DNA from: an uncultured Chitinophagales bacterium
GTDB lineage: Bacteria; Bacteroidota; Bacteroidia; Chitinophagales; Chitinophagaceae
DNA: 13,402 nt
Assembly: GCA_946886475.1 (NCBI GenBank)
Contig: CAMPIQ010000105.1
Span: forward strand, 1-13,402
Reading direction: 5' to 3'
Part shown: positions 7,852 through 13,402 of the stretch, one piece after another
Layout: each line of letters starts with the position of its first letter
Numbering within the stretch: position 1 is the first letter of the stretch
The notes under the pieces: generated by a model
The model's input: only the letters and a program-made list of their open reading frames with translations
What the model was told of the DNA's origin: nothing
The model's database searches: none
Made by a program: the position numbers and the translations under genes

Positions 7852-10065
7852 ATGAACATGAAAAAAACAGGCCTGTTCATTCTTTATTTATTTGCTTTTA
7901 TATTTTCACATGCTGCGGATAATACCGGTTTGATAGCGGCCAGGCAACTCATTGAAAGGATCCTCCCTGATCATTCTGAAAATTTTGATATTGAATTCAT
8001 TGATGCCATTGAGGGAAAAGATGTTTTTGAAATAGAAAGCAGGGGAAGCAGGATCATACTCCGGGGGAATACAGGGGTTTCTGTAGGCAGTGCATTAAAC
8101 CATTATTTAAAGAACTTCACCAATAGCCATATCAGCTGGAACGGCAATAATCTTTCCCTGCCGGTTCATCTTCCACCTGTAAAAAAGAAGATTAGAATTA
8201 TAAGTCCCCACCAATACCGGTATTATCTCAATTACTGCACATTCAATTATACCATGAGCTGGTGGAACTGGGAGCGATGGGAAAAGGAAATTGACTGGAT
8301 GGCTTTGAATGGAATTAATTTCCCGCTTTCTATTACAGGACAGAATGCTGTTTGGAATAAAGTGTATAAACAGGTTGGATTCAGTAAAGAAGAACTGAAA
8401 GATTTCTTTAGTGGTCCGGCATACTTCAACTGGTTCTGGATGGGTAACCTTGACGGATGGGGCGGACCTTTACCTGAGTCATTCATGAAAAGACAGGAAG
8501 CGTTGCAAAAAAAGATCCTGGAAAGACAAAGGTCATTGGGTATGAAACCCATATTACCGGCATTTACCGGACACGTACCGCCAGCATTCAGTAAAAAATT
8601 TCCAAACGCAACATTAAAAAAAACAAAATGGCAGGGATTTACAGAAGTTCATATCCTGGATCCTGATGACAGTATGTTTACAGTGATCGGAAAAAAATTT
8701 ACACAGGAGCTGATCAATACTTTTGGAACAGACCATTATTATTCAGCCGATACTTTTAATGAGAATACACCGCCAACAAATGATTCTGTCTATCTCAATG
8801 ATATCAGTAAAAAAGTTTATCAGTCCATGGCCTCGGTTGATCCGCAGGCAGTATGGGTGATGCAGGGGTGGATGTTCTCTTATACACCAAAATACTGGCA
8901 GCCCACGCAGATTAAAGCGCTGTTGAATGCAGTGCCCGATGATAAAATGATCATACTCGATCTGTATAGTGAGAGTAAACCAATGTGGAATAAAACAGAA
9001 GCCTATTATGGCAAGCCATGGATCTGGTGCATGCTTCATAATTTTGGAGGGAATGTAAGTTTGTATGGAAGAATGAAGCAGGTGGCGGCCGACCCTGTGG
9101 AAGCCAGGAATGATCCGGCATCAGGAAAAATCTCAGGTATCGGATTAACACCGGAAGCCATTGAACAGAATCCTGTGATGTATGAACTGATGATGGAACA
9201 TGCATGGAACAACCAGGAAATTGATATTGATAACTGGCTTCGGTATTATGCCCGTCGCAGGTATGGTTCAAAAAATATTCATGCGGAAAATGCCTGGATG
9301 ATCCTGAAGAATACGGTTTACAATGGTGGTATTTCATCGGGCGGTCCCGAATCTATGATTGTAGCGCGCCCTGGTTTTATGAGATCCAGAAGATGGGCAA
9401 ATCCCAGGAAATTTTATGAACCGCGTGATCTCATTCCTGCATGGAAAGAATTATTAAGCACACCAGGCCAGATGCATGAGTCCGAAGGATTCCGGTACGA
9501 TCTTGTTGACATCAGCAGACAGGTGCTCGCTAATTATGCAGATACCTTGCATAGAATGTTGGTATACACTTATGAAAAAAATGATACAGTAGATTTTAAA
9601 AATATTTCAGTTCAATTTATTGAGCTGATCCAGGATATGGATGATCTGCTGGCTACCCATAAGGATTTTTTGTTGGGTACATGGCTGGAATCGGCAAAAA
9701 ACTGGGAAATCGATAAAGAAGAAAAAGGACTGTATGAAAAAAATGCCAGGAACCTGATTACTCTATGGGGGGACAGGAACAGTGTTTTACATGAGTACTC
9801 CAACAGGCAGTGGAGCGGATTGCTGAGGGGATTTTACAAACCAAGGTGGGAGCAGTTTTTTAAAGATGCTTTGGAAGCCAAAAGAAAAAACCAGAAGTTT
9901 GATGACAAAGCATTTGATGAAAAGATGAAAGACCTGGAATGGAGCTGGGTAACGGATAATGATGATTTTGATGCGGAACCAAAAGGACATGCTGTAGAAA
10001 AATCAAAGCAGCTTTGGGAAAAATACCGGAACAAATTTGAAAGAACCTATCAAATTGAATTATGA
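7852..10065 (+). CDS. GH89 alpha-N-acetylglucosaminidase
   Basis: This exo-acting retaining hydrolase removes terminal alpha-linked N-acetylglucosamine. It is a homologue of human NAGLU and of Clostridium perfringens GH89. A cleavable signal peptide (ending near SHA-AD, residues 19-22) sends it to the periplasm or beyond. Three regions follow the family order: a small N-terminal domain (about 25-105), a TIM barrel (about 118-452) and a helical C-terminal domain (about 460-735). The barrel has the hallmark block MSWWNWERWEKEIDWMALNG (135-154) and the acid/base glutamate E304 in DTFNEN. The predicted nucleophile is E435 in GLTPEAIEQNP. The 131-residue spacing between the two agrees with the published human pair E316/E446 (130). 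Length (737 aa) matches the family, so the enzyme looks complete and active. The first ATG (7852) is used; a second ATG at 7858 gives MKKTG and is equally plausible. The gene is 3 bp after the phosphoesterase and overlaps the next gene by 4 bp, so it sits inside the operon. Known substrates include heparan fragments and alpha-GlcNAc-capped mucin; nothing nearby supports heparan. Confidence 0.97.
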   Translation: MNMKKTGLFILYLFAFIFSHAADNTGLIAARQLIERILPDHSENFDIEFIDAIEGKDVFEIESRGSRIILRGNTGVSVGSALNHYLKNFTNSHISWNGNNLSLPVHLPPVKKKIRIISPHQYRYYLNYCTFNYTMSWWNWERWEKEIDWMALNGINFPLSITGQNAVWNKVYKQVGFSKEELKDFFSGPAYFNWFWMGNLDGWGGPLPESFMKRQEALQKKILERQRSLGMKPILPAFTGHVPPAFSKKFPNATLKKTKWQGFTEVHILDPDDSMFTVIGKKFTQELINTFGTDHYYSADTFNENTPPTNDSVYLNDISKKVYQSMASVDPQAVWVMQGWMFSYTPKYWQPTQIKALLNAVPDDKMIILDLYSESKPMWNKTEAYYGKPWIWCMLHNFGGNVSLYGRMKQVAADPVEARNDPASGKISGIGLTPEAIEQNPVMYELMMEHAWNNQEIDIDNWLRYYARRRYGSKNIHAENAWMILKNTVYNGGISSGGPESMIVARPGFMRSRRWANPRKFYEPRDLIPAWKELLSTPGQMHESEGFRYDLVDISRQVLANYADTLHRMLVYTYEKNDTVDFKNISVQFIELIQDMDDLLATHKDFLLGTWLESAKNWEIDKEEKGLYEKNARNLITLWGDRNSVLHEYSNRQWSGLLRGFYKPRWEQFFKDALEAKRKNQKFDDKAFDEKMKDLEWSWVTDNDDFDAEPKGHAVEKSKQLWEKYRNKFERTYQIEL

Positions 10066-10742
10066 AGGCCACAATTATTTTAGCTTCTTTATTGATGATC
10101 ATATCAAATGCCTTACATGCGCAAAAAAGTTGGGACAGTACCCACCGCCCGAATAATTTTGCTTTAAAGGCTGACCTGTTCAGGAGTTATCCTGATTCTT
10201 CAACTGATATCATCTTTCTGGGAAACAGTATAACGGCCGGGGTGGACTGGATGGAATTGCTTGGAAATACGCATGTGCGTAACCGTGGCATCTCAGGAGA
10301 TATTACCTATGGAGTGCTGGAAAGGCTTCATGAAGTAATAGAAGGGAAGCCTTCAAAGGTTTTTATTTTAATTGGGATCAATGATATTTCCAGGAATATT
10401 CCTGACAGTTTTATCGTTGATAATTACAGAAAAATGATCTGCCGCATCAAAAAGGGATCGCCCGGTACAAAAATATATGTTCAAACCCTTATGCCTGTAA
10501 ATAACGAATTCTCCAATTTTAAGAACCATTACAATAAGGATGAACATATTCATTATGTAAACAATGAATTGAAAAAGTTGGCCAGGGAAGAAAATATAAC
10601 CCTCATTGATCTTTACCCCCATTTTTTAAACCCTGATAAAAAGCTGGACAAAAAATATACTATTGATGGTTTGCACCTCAATGCTGAAGGTTACAGGTTG
10701 TGGGCCGAAATTCTTAAAAAAGGTGAATACCTTGATAAATAA
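10062..10742 (+). CDS. Secreted SGNH/GDSL-type esterase
   Basis: This is a small serine hydrolase likely to remove ester-linked groups (acetyl or other acyl) from the imported substrate. A signal peptide ends near LHA-Q (residues 18-21), so the mature protein is predicted to be periplasmic. The SGNH blocks are all present: nucleophile S56 in FLGNSITAG (52-60), the block II glycine in NRGISGD (74-80), block III asparagine N107 in GINDIS, and block V D202/H205 in DGLHLN. At 226 aa it is a minimal single-domain Lipase_GDSL_2-type enzyme without a carbohydrate-binding module. Its ATG overlaps the GH89 stop codon (ATGA), which implies translational coupling and joint action. The ester attacked is not determined by sequence: carbohydrate O-acetyl, aminoacyl ester and lipid ester are all possible. 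Confidence 0.93.
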   Translation: MKATIILASLLMIISNALHAQKSWDSTHRPNNFALKADLFRSYPDSSTDIIFLGNSITAGVDWMELLGNTHVRNRGISGDITYGVLERLHEVIEGKPSKVFILIGINDISRNIPDSFIVDNYRKMICRIKKGSPGTKIYVQTLMPVNNEFSNFKNHYNKDEHIHYVNNELKKLAREENITLIDLYPHFLNPDKKLDKKYTIDGLHLNAEGYRLWAEILKKGEYLDK

Positions 10743-10747
10743 ATGAT

Positions 10748-11656
10748 ATGAAAAAGGTCAGTTTCATCATAGTGGGTGCGGGCTTATTTTTATCCTGCCA
10801 TACCGTTAAACAAAATTCTCCAACAGTGAAAGCCGGATTCGATTATGAAGGACATCGCGGTAGCAGGGGATTGATGCCCGAGAATACCATACCTGCAATG
10901 AAGAAAGCAATCGATCTTGGCGTAACAACAGTGGAATTGGATGTAGTGATATCAAAGGATAAGCAGGTGGTGGTTTCACACGATGTATTCTTTCACCAGA
11001 ATATTTCAACTACTCCGTCGGGAAAGCATCTTTCAAGAGCAGAGGCAGAAAAACATCTTCTATATATCATGGATTATGACAGCATAGGTAAATATGATGT
11101 TGGATTGAAACCTCATCCTGATTTTCCCCGCCAGGAAAAAATTGCTGTATCAAAGCCATTGCTTTCTCAACTTTTTAAAGAGACGGAAGCATACGCCAGG
11201 GAAAAAGGAACGGACATCAGGTATAATGTGGAAATAAAATCCAAACCTGAAAATGATGGTAAAAAACATCCGCCTATTGAAGAATTTGTTGACCTGGTAA
11301 TCGCCATTATTCAATCAGCTGGTGTTGAAGACCGTACAATAGTACAATCCTTTGATCCGAGGGGATTGCAGGTTATTCACCGGAAGTATCCCACTGTAGC
11401 TACATCCTTGCTGATTGAAGGAACAGATAAAAGAGGCATTGAGGCACAATTGCAGGAGCTTGGATATACACCGCAGGCATATAGTCCTCATTTTTCCCTG
11501 GTAGATGAGGAACTGGTGAGGAAATGTCATGAAAGAAATATGAAGATTGTTCCCTGGACGGTGAATACATTGAATGAAATGAAAAGGCTGGCAGGGCTGA
11601 AGGTGGACGGGATAATTAGTGATTATCCGGACCTGTTCAGCCAGTTGAATAATTGA
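10748..11656 (+). CDS. Glycerophosphodiester phosphodiesterase (GDPD family)
   Basis: This metal-dependent enzyme hydrolyses glycerophosphodiesters to sn-glycerol-3-phosphate plus an alcohol; GlpQ is the classic example. The N-terminus is hydrophobic and ends in LFLSC (C17), a weak but plausible lipobox with phenylalanine at -3, so a periplasm-facing or surface lipoprotein is likely. The GDPD signature is complete: H36-R37-G in EGHRGSRGL, PENT at 44-47, E63-L-D65, H78-D79 in VVSHDV, and E162-x-K164 in VEIKSK. The block YDVGLKPHPDFPRQEK (116-131) is typical of Bacteroidota members. The C-terminal barrel strand PWTVNTLNEM and DGIISDYPDLF also fit. At 302 aa it is a single-domain, full-length enzyme. 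It starts 5 bp after the esterase and is the last gene before a 217-bp gap. Substrates could be deacylated phospholipid head groups or poly(glycerol phosphate); the GH89 and SusCD neighbours favour a glycosylated substrate, but that is inference. Confidence 0.94.
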   Translation: MKKVSFIIVGAGLFLSCHTVKQNSPTVKAGFDYEGHRGSRGLMPENTIPAMKKAIDLGVTTVELDVVISKDKQVVVSHDVFFHQNISTTPSGKHLSRAEAEKHLLYIMDYDSIGKYDVGLKPHPDFPRQEKIAVSKPLLSQLFKETEAYAREKGTDIRYNVEIKSKPENDGKKHPPIEEFVDLVIAIIQSAGVEDRTIVQSFDPRGLQVIHRKYPTVATSLLIEGTDKRGIEAQLQELGYTPQAYSPHFSLVDEELVRKCHERNMKIVPWTVNTLNEMKRLAGLKVDGIISDYPDLFSQLNN

Positions 11657-11873
11657 TTTTGATTTTAACCGCGAGCCGATAAGTGCGGTAAGTAGCTTAT
11701 AAAATTCTTACTTCATTTGTTCAGATGCCGGTGAGTTGTGACAATGATCTCTTTTTTTTTGTTCCGGCCATAGTTGAAGGCGAAAAGCGTTGAGGTAAAG
11801 AAGTGATAAAAGTTTTGATTTTGAGCCGGGGCTGACCAGGCATCCAACAGGAGAAAACATAAAAACCAACTGC
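11657..11873 (+). promoter_or_regulatory. 217-bp non-coding gap between GDPD gene and glpK
   Basis: This is the only sizeable gap in the window and probably contains the end of the upstream operon and the promoter of glpK. A weak inverted repeat (ACCGC at 11668-11672, GCGGT at 11685-11689, 12-nt loop) lies just after the GDPD stop. A run of nine T (11752-11760) has no strong hairpin directly in front of it. The 10-mer TTTTGATTTT occurs at 11657-11666 and again at 11813-11822. TTCATTTG at 11712-11719 is one base off the Bacteroidota -7 consensus TAnnTTTG, without a clear TTTG at -33. No single site is convincing; the promoter role is inferred from gap size and gene orientation. Confidence 0.35.
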
Positions 11874-13364
11874 ATGTCAAAATACATTCTAGCATTCGAC
11901 CAGGGTACCACATCATCAAGAGCTATAATTTTTGATAAGAAAGGCAATATCATTTCTGTTGCACAAAAAGAATTCACCCAGTTCTTTCCACAACCCGGAT
12001 GGGTGGAGCACGATCCAAACGAAATATGGTCAACCCAGATAGGTGTGGCTACTGAGGCAGTATTGAAGGCAGGGCTCACTATTCATGATATAGTTTCCAT
12101 TGGTATTACCAACCAGAGGGAAACAGCCATTGTATGGGACCGTCATACATCTCAGCCCATTTATAATGCCATAGTTTGGCAGGACAGGAGAATGGCTGCG
12201 TATTGCGACCAGTTGAAAGCCGATGGCTCTTCAAAAATGATCAGGGAAAAATCAGGACTTGTAACAGACTCTTATTTTTCAGCCACCAAGGTAAAATGGA
12301 TACTCGATAATGTTCAGGGAGCAAGAGCAAAAGCTGAAAATGGCGACCTGTGTTTCGGTACGGTTGATTCATGGTTATTGTGGAAGCTGACAAATGGAAA
12401 GGTGCATGCAACTGATGTTACCAATGCATGCAGAACTATGTTGTATAATATTTACGACATGAAATGGGACGAAGATCTTTTGAAATTATTCGGCATTCCT
12501 GAAAGCATGCTGCCTGAGGTAAGGTCGAGCAGTGAAGTTTATGGACACACGCAACACTTATTGACCGCAGCAGATATTCCTGTAAGCGGAATAGCCGGTG
12601 ATCAGCAATCAGCACTATTCGGACAGATGTGCATTCAGCCGGGAATGGTAAAAAATACCTATGGTACCGGTTGTTTTATGTTGATGAATACGGGAACAAA
12701 GCCGGTTGTTTCCAATAATAATTTATTGACCACGGTGGCATGGAAGATCAATGGTGAAGTACAGTATGCACTTGAAGGAAGTGTTTTCATAGCAGGGGCA
12801 GTGGTTCAGTGGTTAAGAGATGGCTTGAAGCTGATACAAAATTCTTCTGATGTAGAATCTCTGGCATTGAAAGTTGAAGACAATGGTGGAATATATATGG
12901 TTCCTGCTTTTACGGGTTTGGGAGCGCCTTACTGGAACCAGCATGCAAGAGGTATAATAGTTGGAATAACAAGAGGAACAACCGATGCGCACTTTGCAAG
13001 AGCAGCAGTGGAAAGTATTGCATACCAGACCATGGATGTTTTAAAAGCAATGGAAGCGGATGCGGAACTTAGCATAAAGGAGGTTAGGGTTGATGGCGGT
13101 GCTACTATAAATAATTACCTGATGCAGTTCCAGTCAGATATTCTCAATACCGCTGTGATAAGACCAAGTATTACAGAAACAACAGCCCTGGGTGCTGCAT
13201 ATCTGGCCGGTCTTGCAGTGGGATACTGGAATGATGTAAAGGAAGTAGAAGCTTATTGGCAGAAGGAAAGAGAATTTGTGCCATCGATGGATCAGAACGT
13301 AAGATCGGGTCATCAGGATAATTGGCAAAGAGCAGTTAAGGCGGCCCAGGCGAGAACTGTATGA
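11874..13364 (+). CDS. glpK: Glycerol kinase
   Basis: This cytoplasmic FGGY-family kinase phosphorylates glycerol to sn-glycerol-3-phosphate with ATP. The phosphate-binding motif FDQGTTSSR lies at residues 8-16. The glycerol-binding residues are in the expected places: R82-E83 in [12 protein letters not shown]103 in IVWQDRR, Y134, and D243 in [13 protein letters not shown]. Later ATP-site and fold motifs are present: NTYGTGCFM (261-269), [16 protein letters not shown] and [11 protein letters not shown]. Length (496 aa) is normal and the gene is complete. The loop before AGDQQ reads [20 protein letters not shown]. It lacks the Gly-Gly-Lys-Gly-Gly-Thr-Arg segment that binds fructose-1,6-bisphosphate in the E. 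coli enzyme, so E. coli-type allosteric control is doubtful. The gene has its own 217-bp upstream gap and may be a separate transcription unit. Beside the GDPD gene, it would recover glycerol made by phosphatase action on released glycerol phosphate. Confidence 0.97.
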   Translation: MSKYILAFDQGTTSSRAIIFDKKGNIISVAQKEFTQFFPQPGWVEHDPNEIWSTQIGVATEAVLKAGLTIHDIVSIGITNQRETAIVWDRHTSQPIYNAIVWQDRRMAAYCDQLKADGSSKMIREKSGLVTDSYFSATKVKWILDNVQGARAKAENGDLCFGTVDSWLLWKLTNGKVHATDVTNACRTMLYNIYDMKWDEDLLKLFGIPESMLPEVRSSSEVYGHTQHLLTAADIPVSGIAGDQQSALFGQMCIQPGMVKNTYGTGCFMLMNTGTKPVVSNNNLLTTVAWKINGEVQYALEGSVFIAGAVVQWLRDGLKLIQNSSDVESLALKVEDNGGIYMVPAFTGLGAPYWNQHARGIIVGITRGTTDAHFARAAVESIAYQTMDVLKAMEADAELSIKEVRVDGGATINNYLMQFQSDILNTAVIRPSITETTALGAAYLAGLAVGYWNDVKEVEAYWQKEREFVPSMDQNVRSGHQDNWQRAVKAAQARTV

Positions 13365-13378
13365 TTTAAATAAGGATA

Positions 13379-13402
13379 ATGAAAGATCTAAATCACTATC
13401 TA
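13379..13402 (+). CDS. Possible start of a downstream gene, cut by the window edge
   Basis: An ATG 14 bp after the glpK stop opens a frame of eight codons (MKDLNHYL) that runs to the window end without a stop. The short spacing suggests cotranscription with glpK. In many bacteria a glycerol facilitator or glycerol-3-phosphate dehydrogenase gene sits here, but eight residues cannot identify the product. Confidence 0.35.

Noticed and set aside
7852..10065. Reading the locus as a heparan-sulfate degradation operon because of the NAGLU homologue
   Set aside because: No sulfatase, heparinase or unsaturated uronidase is encoded in the window, while phosphate and glycerol enzymes are. Flanking sequence could still change this.
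11741..11765. T9 run as an intrinsic terminator after the GDPD gene
   Set aside because: The preceding sequence forms only 4-bp pairings (such as TTGT/ACAA with a 1-nt loop), too weak for a canonical hairpin.
11708..12079. 123-codon minus-strand frame spanning the gap and the start of glpK
   Set aside because: More than half overlaps the conserved N-terminus of GlpK. It is rich in Cys, Ser and Pro as expected of a shadow frame and has no recognisable motif.
1..13402. tRNA, rRNA, CRISPR arrays, insertion sequences or attachment sites
   Set aside because: No regularly spaced repeats, transposase-like frames, terminal inverted repeats or tRNA-like cloverleaf sequences were noticed, and almost the whole window is accounted for by same-strand genes.

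Overview
The window looks like chromosomal DNA of a Bacteroidota bacterium, most likely from the Chitinophagaceae/Sphingobacteriales side of the phylum. The evidence is an adjacent SusC/SusD pair, lipoproteins with Bacteroidota-style boxes (for example LSSC followed by TKD), a DUF5689-type lipoprotein, starts without Shine-Dalgarno sequences, and a moderate base composition. The family-level placement is an impression from protein style, not a computed phylogeny. Every gene is on the + strand. No RNA gene, CRISPR array, insertion sequence or other mobile element was seen.

Layout. Positions 35-11656 hold seven tightly packed genes that look like one polysaccharide-utilisation-type operon: a SusC/RagA TonB-dependent outer-membrane receptor (35-3277), a SusD/RagB-type surface lipoprotein (3290-4816), a DUF5689-like lipoprotein in the third, 'surface binding protein' position (about 4857-6359), a Tat-type calcineurin-like phosphoesterase lipoprotein (6424-7848), a GH89 alpha-N-acetylglucosaminidase (7852-10065), an SGNH/GDSL esterase that overlaps it by 4 bp (10062-10742), and a glycerophosphodiester phosphodiesterase (10748-11656). 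A 217-bp gap with no coding content follows. Then comes a complete glycerol kinase gene, glpK (11874-13364), and 14 bp later an ATG that probably begins another gene cut off by the window edge.

How the genes fit together (inference). The set reads as uptake and stepwise dismantling of a substrate containing alpha-linked GlcNAc, an ester substituent, and glycerol-phosphate or phosphodiester links. GH89 would remove alpha-GlcNAc, the SGNH enzyme an ester group, the GDPD would release glycerol-3-phosphate, the calcineurin-like enzyme would act on phosphoesters, and GlpK would recapture glycerol. Glycosylated poly(glycerol phosphate), i.e. lipoteichoic or wall teichoic acid of Gram-positive bacteria, fits all of these activities. 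Glycerophosphoglycolipids, GPI-like glycans and ordinary glycan or phospholipid scavenging remain alternatives. No sulfatase, polysaccharide lyase or other glycoside hydrolase lies in the window, so a heparan or complex mucin locus is less well supported. No regulator is visible; it may lie upstream of position 1.
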